Assembly: GCA_022545625.1 (NCBI GenBank) | Contig: JACZQS010000021.1 | Coordinates: 1-13,162, forward strand | Direction of reading: 5' to 3' | Origin: Pseudomonadota bacterium | Lineage (GTDB): Bacteria > Pseudomonadota > Gammaproteobacteria > GCA-001735895 | DNA: 13,162 bases | Shown here: in pieces, positions 1-7,557 of the stretch | Layout: each line of letters begins with the position of its first letter | Position numbering within the stretch: position 1 is the first letter of the stretch | Position numbers and translations under genes: made by a program | Notes under the pieces: model-generated | What the model saw: the letters and a program-made list of their open reading frames with translations, nothing else | What the model was told of the DNA's origin: nothing | Database searches by the model: none

Positions 1-410
1 AAAAGGGAGTCGAGCTTAGAGGTTGTGCGAGTACCCGGCAGTACAATCCTGACGCGATCGGAGTTGCCAGCGATGAAGACTGGGAAACCGAATACCTGGC
101 GCCCATTTTGTCGATCAAAATTGTAGACGACCTGGAGCAGGCTATAACCCATATCAATCATCATGGCTCGCATCATACCGATGCCATCGTCACGGAGGAT
201 TATTCCCGCGCCCGACAGTTTTTGCGGCGAGTAGATTCAAGTTCAGTCATGGTTAACGCATCAACTACATTTTCCGATGGCTTTGAATACGGGCTTGGCG
301 CTGAAATAGGCATTAGCACTGATAAATTGCATGCGCGCGGACCGGTAGGTCTGAAGGGATTGACTTCACAAAAATATATCGTCTATGGAGATGGGCATAT
401 CCGGCATTGA
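1..410 (+). CDS. proA: Gamma-glutamyl phosphate reductase, C-terminal part (5' end outside window)
   Basis: ProA reduces gamma-glutamyl phosphate to glutamate-5-semialdehyde with NADPH, the second step of proline synthesis, in the cytoplasm. The reading frame is open from the first full codon at position 3 to TGA at 408-410, giving about 135 residues. This is the C-terminal third of a protein that is usually near 415-420 residues. It matches E. coli ProA closely: a GSHHTDAIVT segment, then VMVNAST, then a run of GLGAEIGISTDKLHARGPVG. The catalytic cysteine region lies upstream of the window. An internal TTG at 108 is not a start, because homologous sequence continues upstream of it. nadD begins 2 nt after the stop, so the two are probably co-transcribed. 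Identification is secure. Confidence 0.96.
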   Translation, partial: KGVELRGCASTRQYNPDAIGVASDEDWETEYLAPILSIKIVDDLEQAITHINHHGSHHTDAIVTEDYSRARQFLRRVDSSSVMVNASTTFSDGFEYGLGAEIGISTDKLHARGPVGLKGLTSQKYIVYGDGHIRH

Positions 411-412
411 AC

Positions 413-1033
413 ATGATCGGCGTTCTCGGTGGTACCTTTGACCCGATACACCTGGGTCACATGCAAATTGCTGAACAGGTACAGTTACGACTATCGCTTG
501 ATGAAGTGCATTTTTTACCCTGTGCAATTCCAGTCCATCGGGATCTTCCCCAGATCAGTGACACAAACAGAACCCAGATGATCGAGCTGGCAATTGCCGG
601 CAACAGTAACTTCAGGCTCAATACCCTGGAACTGGATCGGGGCGGCAATTCCTATATGGTCGATACCCTGCGTGAACTGAGACTTGCGAATCAATCCGAC
701 ACCATTAACCTGATCTTGGGTGCAGACGCATTCAATCGGTTTCTGGACTGGCGATGCCCCGATGCAATTTTACAGTTAGCACATCTCGTGGTTTGCAGGA
801 GACCGGGAGTTGAGCTGGACAAATCTATCTATGCCGACCACTGGGTAAATTCGACACAAGTATTAGAAAGCCAGGCAGAAGCCTGTATCCTGCCACTGGA
901 AATAGACGAAAATCACTGTTCTTCGACACAGGTTCGACAACTCCTGTTAGAGCAAAATTGTGCAGCGAGTTGTCTTCCACCGGCTGTATTTAAATATATT
1001 TTGAGTAATCATCTGTATGAGCAAAGTCAGTAA
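413..1033 (+). CDS. nadD: Nicotinate-nucleotide adenylyltransferase
   Basis: NadD joins nicotinate mononucleotide and ATP to form deamido-NAD in the cytoplasm, a late step of NAD synthesis. The N-terminus carries the nucleotidyltransferase signature GGTFDPIHLGH at residues 6-16, with the paired histidines that bind ATP phosphates. The second conserved motif, SSTQVR (family ISSTxIR), is at about residues 170-175. The length of 206 residues fits the family (E. coli about 213). I chose ATG at 413, which gives the typical MIGVLGG start. A TTG at 407 would add only two residues and overlap the proA stop. The 3' end overlaps rsfS by 17 nt, the usual nadD-rsfS pairing and a hint of translational coupling. 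Confidence 0.96.
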   Translation: MIGVLGGTFDPIHLGHMQIAEQVQLRLSLDEVHFLPCAIPVHRDLPQISDTNRTQMIELAIAGNSNFRLNTLELDRGGNSYMVDTLRELRLANQSDTINLILGADAFNRFLDWRCPDAILQLAHLVVCRRPGVELDKSIYADHWVNSTQVLESQAEACILPLEIDENHCSSTQVRQLLLEQNCAASCLPPAVFKYILSNHLYEQSQ

Positions 1034-1400
1034 ATCATCGCCGACACCGATGAAACCCGAGGCTATTAAAAAACTCGCACTGCAGGCACTCGATGCATTG
1101 AAGGCAGAGGATATAATTATCATCGATGTACGTGATCACGCCAACTTCACCGATTTCATGATAATTGCCAGTGGCAGGTCCACCCGACACGTAAAATCAA
1201 TTGCCAGCGAAGTGATCGAGACCGCAAAAACGGGCAACCTGCCTCCACTTGGAGTCGAAGGAGAAGATGTCGGCGAATGGATATTGGTTGATCTCGGCGA
1301 TGTCATTGTTCATGTCATGTTACCGGATACGCGTCAGTTTTATGAACTCGAAAAGTTGTGGGGCGAAGAACTGGTTGGCCTGAAAGGGATCTTACACTAA
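1017..1400 (+). CDS. rsfS: Ribosomal silencing factor RsfS
   Basis: RsfS binds ribosomal protein uL14 on the 50S subunit and blocks subunit joining, which lowers translation in stationary phase or starvation. The 127-residue product has the whole conserved core. ALDALKAEDIIIIDVR is at about residues 22-39, then FTDFMIIASGRSTRHV at 44-59, LGVEGED at 78-84 and VDLGDVIVHVM at 91-101, followed by the YELEKLW segment. E. coli RsfS is 105 residues; the excess lies at both ends. ATG at 1017 lies inside nadD. ATG at 1050 would drop a poorly conserved 11-residue lead and is a possible alternative, and neither has a clear Shine-Dalgarno. The stop codon TAA at 1398-1400 precedes rlmH. Confidence 0.95.
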   Translation: MSKVSKSSPTPMKPEAIKKLALQALDALKAEDIIIIDVRDHANFTDFMIIASGRSTRHVKSIASEVIETAKTGNLPPLGVEGEDVGEWILVDLGDVIVHVMLPDTRQFYELEKLWGEELVGLKGILH

Positions 1401-1415
1401 TGTTAGATCGGTGCG

Positions 1416-1886
1416 ATTGAAATTCAGATAATAGCAGTCGGCCAAAAAATGCCGACCTGGGTCGAAACTGCCTGCGCAGATTACCTTAAACGCATACCAC
1501 GCGAGTTGAAAATCAGTGTCACCGGTATCGCGTTGGCGCAGCGCAAGGGTGGTGGATCGGTGGATCAGCTCAAACAACTGGAGGCATCGCAAATTATGAA
1601 AAAGATACCTCGCGGTAGTTTCAGTATTTCACTCGATGAACGCGGAACACAATGGTCGAGCAAAGACTGGTCCCGGCAACTCGAGTTCTGGATGCGGGAG
1701 CATTCGCGCGTCAACCTGATTATCGGCGGTCCCGATGGACTCGCTGACGAGTGTCTTGATGCCTGCCAACAGACGGTGGCACTGGGTGCTATGACCATGC
1801 CGCACGCACTGGTACGGGTAGTGGTTATCGAACAAATATATCGCGCCTGGACCCTGCTTAACCGCCACCCCTATCATCGCGGTTAA
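1416..1886 (+). CDS. rlmH: 23S rRNA pseudouridine-1915 N3-methyltransferase (start uncertain)
   Basis: RlmH is a small SPOUT-class enzyme that uses S-adenosylmethionine to methylate pseudouridine 1915 in helix 69 of 23S rRNA on the assembled 70S ribosome. In the frame beginning at 1416, the SAM-binding loop IIGGPDG is near residues 102-108, MPHALVRV near 129-136, YRAW at 142-145 and the terminal HPYHR at 151-155. The start is odd. The first ATG, at 1449, would begin at the conserved KMPxWV and delete the first beta strand. Codons 1416-1448 still encode that strand (IEIQIIAVGQK, against E. coli MKLQLVAVGTK), but there the methionine position is ATT and no ATG, GTG, TTG or CTG is in frame back to the TAG at 1404. 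From ATT the protein is 156 residues (E. coli 155). Adding one A to the AAA at 1420-1422 would instead create a TTG start reading MKIQIIAVG. Function is secure; the start is not. Confidence 0.9.
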   Translation: MEIQIIAVGQKMPTWVETACADYLKRIPRELKISVTGIALAQRKGGGSVDQLKQLEASQIMKKIPRGSFSISLDERGTQWSSKDWSRQLEFWMREHSRVNLIIGGPDGLADECLDACQQTVALGAMTMPHALVRVVVIEQIYRAWTLLNRHPYHRG

Positions 1887-1887
1887 T

Positions 1888-1922
1888 CCAGGGAACCTCT
1901 GACTTGATCAGAGATTCCCTGG
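1888..1922 (+). terminator. Strong hairpin just after rlmH, terminator-like
   Basis: The arms CCAGGGAA (1888-1895) and TTCCCTGG (1915-1922) pair perfectly. After one C-A mismatch, CTCTGA (1897-1902) pairs with TCAGAG (1908-1913) around a 5-nt loop. The hairpin starts 2 nt after the rlmH stop and is therefore placed to end or protect the proA-rlmH transcript. No run of T follows on either strand, so this is not a textbook intrinsic terminator; Rho-assisted termination or 3'-end protection is equally possible. The structure is seen directly; its role is inferred. Confidence 0.5.
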
Positions 1923-2024
1923 CTATTTCCTGCTGTTGACGAAACTCTTCGCATTCAGGTGCAATTCAGCCTATCGGGTTATCATTGAAGGAGTACTAGC
2001 TGCCGCGGATACTATTAAACCTTA
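1923..2024 (+). pseudogene. Possible N-terminal scraps of decayed maf
   Basis: No intact reading frame is present. Two short stretches recall the N-terminal half of Maf/YhdE proteins. FPAVDET, read at 1926-1946 in the third frame, resembles the Maf DIDET segment. GVLAAADTI, read at 1990-2016 in the first frame, resembles the Maf VLGADTV segment that carries an active-site aspartate. They occur in the right order but in different frames. The conserved SASPRR start and the LGKP/LSGR region are missing. These matches are short and would not stand alone; they are offered because the following open frame looks like the Maf C-terminus. Two poor sigma-70-like boxes can be drawn here (TTGACG at 1936 with TGCAAT at 1960; TTGAAG at 1985 with GATACT at 2008), neither convincing. 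Confidence 0.35.
1982..1999 (+). repeat. 18-nt exact repeat, copy 1 (in the maf remnant)
   Basis: TCATTGAAGGAGTACTAG is present here on the + strand and again on the - strand at 9739-9722. The matches stop at both edges; flanking bases differ. Here it falls in the non-coding or decayed stretch between rlmH and rng. It contains an AGGAG, but no start codon lies at a suitable distance downstream. Confidence 0.7.
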
Positions 2025-2027
2025 TTG

Positions 2028-2234
2028 ATGATAGACTTCAAGCAGTTGGAAGCAGATAAAATCGAAGCATGCTGTACCAGCGAAGAGCGTTTGGACGGGG
2101 CAGATACTGAAACGATACAGGTGGATGTAACATTTTTTATCGATCACCCGGAGGGTAGTTATTCATCTGTGATGGTTCTACCCTTTTTTGACACTGCCGA
2201 ATTCCTGAAACAGGTCGGCATAGCAATATTATAA
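2028..2234 (+). pseudogene. C-terminal remnant of a Maf/YhdE-type nucleotide pyrophosphatase
   Basis: This 68-codon open frame (ATG at 2028, or TTG at 2025) ends 2 nt before rng. Intact Maf proteins are about 190-200 residues and hydrolyse non-canonical or modified nucleoside triphosphates. The frame follows the Maf C-terminus block by block. DFKQLEADKIEA corresponds to the family pattern FRPLSEAEIEAY. EERLDGAD sits where GEPLDKAGAYGIQG is expected. EGSYSSVMVLPFFDTAEFLKQVGI corresponds to EGSYSGVMGLPLFETAxLLxxxGI (compared in pieces). Changes fall at hallmark positions: the DKAG lysine is glycine, the AYGIQG stretch is lost, and GLPL has become VLPF. Together with the missing N-terminal two thirds this points to a decaying gene. 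The position supports it, since maf commonly lies just upstream of rng. The family patterns are recalled, not searched. It may still be translated, but a catalytic role is unlikely. Confidence 0.7.
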
Positions 2235-2236
2235 TT

Positions 2237-3715
2237 ATGACGATCAGTGAAGAAATCCTCGTTAATATCACTCCCCAGGAGACCCGTGTCGCCATTGTCG
2301 AGAATGGTGCGCTACAGGAAGTCTGTATTGAAAGACAGGGTAGTCGCGGTATCGTCGGCAATATCTATAAAGGCAAGGTTAATCGCGTACTACCCGGAAT
2401 GGAAGCCGCCTTTGTCGATATTGGTCTCGTAAAAGCGGGGTTTCTGCACGTCTCGGATATAGATACCGGCCATGCAAATGGAGATGCCGACCCGAACAAG
2501 CAACGTCCGGTAATCAAGGAATTGTTACACGAAGGGCAGATATTGTTAGTGCAGGTGGTAAAAGATCCGATAGGTACCAAGGGTGCCCGGCTGACGACCA
2601 GTATCTCGGTACCATCGCGTTACCTGGTCTACCTGCCCAATTCAACGATGATCGGAATTTCGGTGAAGATAGAGGATGAAGACGAGCGCGAGAGATTACG
2701 TAGTTCGCTCGCCGAGCGCCTGATCAAGAAACGCAATGGAGGATGTATTGTCCGAACAGCAGCCGAGGGTGTAGAAGAAGAAGAGCTGCACCGCGATATT
2801 AATTTTTTATGTATCCTGTGGGATTCTCTGGTCGAAATAGCGCAAGACATGGAGCCGGGTAGCATGGTTCACGAAGACTTACCGCTGTCGATACGTACTC
2901 TTCGGGATATGGTGGGTAGGGAGACCAGTCTGGTAAGGGTCGATTCGAGAGAAACCTACCAAAAAATGATCGAATTTGCACAACGCTATATTCCTGACCT
3001 GCCTGCACAAATAGAACATTACCCGGGAGAACGCCCGCTGTTTGATCTGCATAACATCGACGATGAAATTCAACGCGCCCTGGCACGGCAGGTGAGCCTG
3101 AAATCGGGTGGATACCTGATCATCGATCAAACCGAGGCGATGACTACCATCGATATTAATACCGGTGCATTTGTCGGGCATCAGAATCTCGAAGAGACGA
3201 TCTTCAAGACCAACATGGAAGCCTCGCTAGCAATAGCACGCCAACTGCGACTGCGTAATCTGGGCGGGATTATTATAATTGACTACATCGACATGGAGCA
3301 TCAGCAGCACAAACGGCAGGTATTGAAAGCGCTGGAAAAACACCTCGACAAAGACCCTGCGAAAACCCAGGTTTGCGAGGTCTCACCCCTGGGTTTGGTC
3401 GAAATGACCCGAAAACGTACACGTGAAAGCCTTGAACACGTGTTATGCGAAACCTGTCTCACTTGCCATGGACGCGGGTCACACAAAACTACCGAAACGG
3501 TTTGTTGCGAAATATTTCGTGAAATACTAAGCGAGGCGCGGATATATGACGAGGCACAGTTATTACTCGTAATGGCAAATCAGGATGTGATTGATCGATT
3601 GCTCGACGAAGAAGCTGCAAGCCTCGCCGAGTTGGAAACCTTTATCAAAATCCCGGTCAAACTACAGGTGGAAGCCCATTTTTCGCAAGAATCTTATGAT
3701 GTGGTGCCTGTTTAG
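2237..3715 (+). CDS. rng: Ribonuclease G
   Basis: RNase G is a single-strand endoribonuclease of the RNase E/G family. It matures the 5' end of 16S rRNA and trims selected mRNAs. At 492 residues it matches E. coli RNase G (489) and lacks the long C-terminal scaffold of RNase E. The N-terminus (MTISEEILVNITPQETRVAI) and the S1 domain around residues 37-125 (RGIVGNIYKGKVNRVLPGM, then the IGTKGARLT segment) are typical. The metal-binding catalytic aspartates are D306 in TIDINTG and D349 in IIIIDYID. The zinc-link cysteines are C407 and C410 in CETCLTCHGRG, and the following TETVCCEIFREI is RNase G-like. ATG at 2237 aligns with the family start. No Shine-Dalgarno is visible, so translation may once have been coupled to the upstream maf frame, whose stop is 2 nt away. 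yhdP follows after 23 nt. Confidence 0.97.
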   Translation: MTISEEILVNITPQETRVAIVENGALQEVCIERQGSRGIVGNIYKGKVNRVLPGMEAAFVDIGLVKAGFLHVSDIDTGHANGDADPNKQRPVIKELLHEGQILLVQVVKDPIGTKGARLTTSISVPSRYLVYLPNSTMIGISVKIEDEDERERLRSSLAERLIKKRNGGCIVRTAAEGVEEEELHRDINFLCILWDSLVEIAQDMEPGSMVHEDLPLSIRTLRDMVGRETSLVRVDSRETYQKMIEFAQRYIPDLPAQIEHYPGERPLFDLHNIDDEIQRALARQVSLKSGGYLIIDQTEAMTTIDINTGAFVGHQNLEETIFKTNMEASLAIARQLRLRNLGGIIIIDYIDMEHQQHKRQVLKALEKHLDKDPAKTQVCEVSPLGLVEMTRKRTRESLEHVLCETCLTCHGRGSHKTTETVCCEIFREILSEARIYDEAQLLLVMANQDVIDRLLDEEAASLAELETFIKIPVKLQVEAHFSQESYDVVPV

Positions 3716-3738
3716 CGCATAACGCTGTTTTATTAAAA

Positions 3739-6700
3739 ATGAAAAAACTAAGCCGATTTTTTACCAGGCTGTTGTCATGGACAGTCATCATGCTGCTGTT
3801 GGCTGTCATAGGCTTGCGTTTAAGTCTCTCATATATCGATCTGTTCAAATCCGACATTGAAAGCTGGTTGGCAAAGGATGTCATTACCGGTATCAGATTT
3901 GCGAGTATTGAGGGTAACTGGAACCAGTTTAATCCAGTTTTAAGCCTGTATGGTGTTTCGATAGTGCTGCCAAATCGCAAGCAGACGACTGCGATCAGGG
4001 AAATGTCAGTCGAGCTGGATTTGTGGAATAGCTTGCGAATCGGGTCACCCGTGGTGCGGGAAGTATCAGGCACGATTAGCAAGCTGAGTTTAATAAAAGA
4101 TAGCGGGCATCGGTGGTGGTTTAATGACATTAATCTGGGTAGCGCCAGCGGGAAAAAGCGGAAATACGATATCGAGCAGTTAATCGCGCAGATCCCTTAT
4201 TATTTGCATTTGAATCTGAATCAACTGATCGTTATCGATCGGTCCAGAGGCACAGAATACCAGATCGATAATATCCAGGTTGACGCACAGCAGCGTGAAG
4301 GGTCTTACTACCTTAAACTGAATGCAGACCTGCCGGACTCGCTTGGTAACAAGCTCAATTTTAAAGCAATAATCGGTAAGGAAAATAGCGTCGCCTATTT
4401 AAAATCCGACCGTCTCGAACTCGATCACCTGGCATCTTTGTTCGACTTAAATATTGGTGGCATACAGGCTGCTGAGATTGGTGGAGAAGCCTGGTTTAAC
4501 TTCCTCAATAATCAAATACTGGTGATCAACGGAAAAATATCTGTTGATCAGGGGATGTTACAACTCCCTGCCGGCGGTGAGCTGCTGCCGTTCACACTGG
4601 ACACCCAAATCAGCATTTACCAGATCGAGGATCGGTGGAATATCAGTAATCATTTCGACGCCTTGTCGATTAATAATCTTCCATTGAAGGGATTTGGAAC
4701 CGAACTCAGAGTGATAACCAAAGACGGTCATCCTGTACTAGTCAAAGGGTGGGTAGAAGGTTTTGACTTAACTAATCTGAGGGTGCTTGACGAGCAACTG
4801 GTACCGGCTGAATTTGCAAATATCCTGATTCACAGTGAAATACGTGGGCAAATCAATAATCTCTGGTTCAGTCTCGAACCAGATGATATTAACAGTCTTC
4901 AATTCATGGTCCAGGCGACCGATATCAGTAGCCAGCCGGTGAATCGAATCCCGGGCGTTAACCGTATCGATGGGAGCCTGGTTTTCGGAAATAAAAATGC
5001 AGGCCTGGACATGAAAAGCACCCAGATGTCGTTGGATTTTAGCGATCTGTTTCGGGCACCTTTGGAAATTGACCGCTTCAAATTGAAGGCTGACATCAGT
5101 CTGCATGAGGATGGATGGCTACTTTCTGCACCAGTGTTCGAGGCAGGCAATGGTGATATCAAGGTTACTGGGCGACTATGGTTAGAATCTGACCAGGCAG
5201 AAAAACCATTTCTTTATTTGCGCGCAAATCTGGAAGATGGGGATGGAAGCACAACTTCAAAATACCTGCCGACCATAATCATGCCAGAAAAAGTTGTGAA
5301 CTGGGTAGATCGGAGCATCAAGGCAGTCGCTGTATCGGACGGCGGTCTGTTATTTCACGGGCGGCTCGAAAATATCCAGTCCCTTGAGCAAAACAAATCA
5401 GGAGAAATGATGGTCGACTTTCGTGTCGATCATACCCTGGTTCGGTTCGATCCAAATTGGGCTCCGGCACGTAACGGAAAAGGTCGTGTACTGTTTCACA
5501 ATATGGGCGTGCAAATAGATCTTGACAGCGTCAGCTTCGAGTCGATCGACGATGCCAGCGCGACGATAACGATTGTTGATTTTCAGCATACCGTGGTTGA
5601 TATAAATGTCACTAGCAGAACACCCACGAATACCGCTTTGCAGACCTGGATTGGAACTCCAGTTGGGCGAAAATATGCCTCACTAGTGGAAAAACTTCAT
5701 CACCCAAGTGGCTCTGTACTTGCAAGACTAGCCATTTCCCTACCCGTAGGAGTCGGCAAAGCGCGCGAGCGGGTCGAGGTAAATTTGCAGTTTGACAAGG
5801 CTGCATTTGAGGCACCGGCCTGGGGTCTTAAATTTTCGCAAATAGAGGGCGATTTACGAGTCACCGGGCAAGGTATGGCAGCCAGGGGGATTAAGGCGCT
5901 TTTCTACACTAGCCCCGTGGTGATAGATGTCAGTACTGATAAAAAAAGTGATCTCACCCTGCTCAACGTCAGTGGTCTGATAGAATCACAACAGTTACTC
6001 AATCTTCTACCTGCCTACCTGACCCAGGGATTCGCCGGAAGCAGTCAATGGAATATCGAGGTAGGAATTGCAAATGGGCAGCCGGGTAGCGCCAGGCCAA
6101 CGGTCCAGATCAGTGCCAAAAGCGGTCTCGAGGATACCCAGGTTTATTTCCCGGAACCCTTCAGTAAACCAGCTAGTTCGTACCGGCAAACGGCGGTTAA
6201 TGTTTCGATTTTCGAGGGTGAGTCGATTGACTTTGCTGTGGACTATGGATTCGATGTCAAAACACAGGGCCAACTAAAACTGGATTCAGAAAATGCCTAC
6301 CAGTTGTCGGTGCTCGAGCTGGGATTTTCAACGCCGATCAGACCGTTATCGACCAGCGGGATCAAAATATATGGATCGCTACCGAATCTACCGCTCGATG
6401 AATGGATTGATTATTATCGTAGCGAAATTGCACCCAAATATTCTAATACGGGCGATGCGATCAGCTTGATAGACACGGTTATTCTGGATATAGAAACGAC
6501 CCTGTTTCATGGTCACGTATTTACCGATACCGATCTAGTCATGATCCGGGCAGTTGATCGCTTCGCTGGCACTATCGACTCTTCGTTGATGAAAGGAAAA
6601 TTTACCCTACCGCTCCGGCAATCGGCTCAAAATACCATGGTTGTTGACCTTGAATATCTCAATATTCAGCCGGTAGATTCCGAATCTGAGCAGACTGGTC

Positions 6701-7557
6701 TGCTGCCGCATAATTTCTTCAACCTGACACTAATAAGCAAGCTGATGTCTTACGGTGATTTTCTGGTGACCGATTTTCGTCTGGATACTCGAGTAGAAGA
6801 CAATCATCTGACTGTCGATACACTAGCATTTCGGCGCGATTTAGTCTCCCTGACGGCAAGTGCCAAATGGGATTATTTGCCAGAGGTAAAGCAGCACCGC
6901 TCGGCACTGAACCTGACGATCACAGGTGAAGAGTTAGGTCAAACCATGACAAAACTTGGTTTTGGGGAAACCATGCACGATGGAAAGATCGATATGGATG
7001 GCCAGATCAGGTGGTCAGGAGAGCTATTGCACATGGATTGGGACAGTTTAATGGGTGAGGCCAGGCTTGAAATTGCCAAGGGTGTTCTCAAAAATATAGA
7101 TCCGGGTTCGGGCAGATTTGTCGGCCTGCTCAGTTTAAGTGCCCTGCCAAAACGATTGTCGCTCGATTTTAAAGACGTACTGTTCGAGGGTCTGAATTTT
7201 GATAAGATTTCGGGTAGCTATAAAATTGAAGGCGAGAATATGTATACTAATAATACGAAGATGGATGGAGCCTCGGCCAGGGTCAAAATATCGGGTAGAA
7301 TCGGATTACGTGATCACGACTACGACCAGACGATGCTGGTAATTCCCAAATTCAGGCAGGCTCTACCAGTGATAGGGGGTCTAGCGGCAGGAAGTACGGT
7401 GGGCTGGGGACTATTATTAATTCAGAGCCTGTTTAAAAATGCTATCGATAAAAGTGTCCAGGTTGAATATAAAGTGACTGGTCCCTGGGGAGACCCACAG
7501 CTGGAATTGATTAAAAAAGTTGTCATAAAACGAGATAGGGTAGTTAATGAAAGGTAG
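3739..7557 (+). CDS. yhdP: YhdP-type AsmA-like envelope protein
   Basis: YhdP belongs to the AsmA-like repeating beta-groove proteins. In E. coli it works with TamB and YdbH to carry phospholipids from the inner to the outer membrane. The 1272-residue length is close to E. coli YhdP (1266). One hydrophobic segment at about residues 12-31 anchors the N-terminus in the inner membrane; the rest should be periplasmic. GIRFASIEGNWNQFNPVLSL at about 51-70 is the typical AsmA-like opening. The bulk consists of alternating beta-rich segments. The C-terminus has the YhdP signature LPVIGGLAAGSTVGWG near 1209-1224, then VEYKVTGPWGDPQLE. No frame break is seen. The start lies 23 nt after rng without a clear ribosome-binding site. 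The 3' end overlaps the next gene by 11 nt. Confidence 0.95.
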   Translation: MKKLSRFFTRLLSWTVIMLLLAVIGLRLSLSYIDLFKSDIESWLAKDVITGIRFASIEGNWNQFNPVLSLYGVSIVLPNRKQTTAIREMSVELDLWNSLRIGSPVVREVSGTISKLSLIKDSGHRWWFNDINLGSASGKKRKYDIEQLIAQIPYYLHLNLNQLIVIDRSRGTEYQIDNIQVDAQQREGSYYLKLNADLPDSLGNKLNFKAIIGKENSVAYLKSDRLELDHLASLFDLNIGGIQAAEIGGEAWFNFLNNQILVINGKISVDQGMLQLPAGGELLPFTLDTQISIYQIEDRWNISNHFDALSINNLPLKGFGTELRVITKDGHPVLVKGWVEGFDLTNLRVLDEQLVPAEFANILIHSEIRGQINNLWFSLEPDDINSLQFMVQATDISSQPVNRIPGVNRIDGSLVFGNKNAGLDMKSTQMSLDFSDLFRAPLEIDRFKLKADISLHEDGWLLSAPVFEAGNGDIKVTGRLWLESDQAEKPFLYLRANLEDGDGSTTSKYLPTIIMPEKVVNWVDRSIKAVAVSDGGLLFHGRLENIQSLEQNKSGEMMVDFRVDHTLVRFDPNWAPARNGKGRVLFHNMGVQIDLDSVSFESIDDASATITIVDFQHTVVDINVTSRTPTNTALQTWIGTPVGRKYASLVEKLHHPSGSVLARLAISLPVGVGKARERVEVNLQFDKAAFEAPAWGLKFSQIEGDLRVTGQGMAARGIKALFYTSPVVIDVSTDKKSDLTLLNVSGLIESQQLLNLLPAYLTQGFAGSSQWNIEVGIANGQPGSARPTVQISAKSGLEDTQVYFPEPFSKPASSYRQTAVNVSIFEGESIDFAVDYGFDVKTQGQLKLDSENAYQLSVLELGFSTPIRPLSTSGIKIYGSLPNLPLDEWIDYYRSEIAPKYSNTGDAISLIDTVILDIETTLFHGHVFTDTDLVMIRAVDRFAGTIDSSLMKGKFTLPLRQSAQNTMVVDLEYLNIQPVDSESEQTGLLPHNFFNLTLISKLMSYGDFLVTDFRLDTRVEDNHLTVDTLAFRRDLVSLTASAKWDYLPEVKQHRSALNLTITGEELGQTMTKLGFGETMHDGKIDMDGQIRWSGELLHMDWDSLMGEARLEIAKGVLKNIDPGSGRFVGLLSLSALPKRLSLDFKDVLFEGLNFDKISGSYKIEGENMYTNNTKMDGASARVKISGRIGLRDHDYDQTMLVIPKFRQALPVIGGLAAGSTVGWGLLLIQSLFKNAIDKSVQVEYKVTGPWGDPQLELIKKVVIKRDRVVNER

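Noticed and set aside
108..410. Independent 100-residue gene starting at TTG 108
   Set aside because: It is the in-frame tail of proA; homologous residues continue upstream to the window edge.
1400..1420. Mini-frame MLDRCD overlapping the rsfS stop, as a regulatory leader peptide for rlmH
   Set aside because: Only six codons with no ribosome-binding site; TAATG overlaps are common by chance. Kept only as a side note to the rlmH start problem.
2028..2234. A genuine novel small gene upstream of rng
   Set aside because: The sequence follows the Maf C-terminus too closely and sits in the expected maf position, so a remnant is the simpler reading.
4864..4881. Small inverted repeat TGGTTC / GAACCA with a 6-nt loop
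   Set aside because: It is a 6-bp stem inside yhdP coding sequence, short enough to occur by chance, and has no positional meaning.
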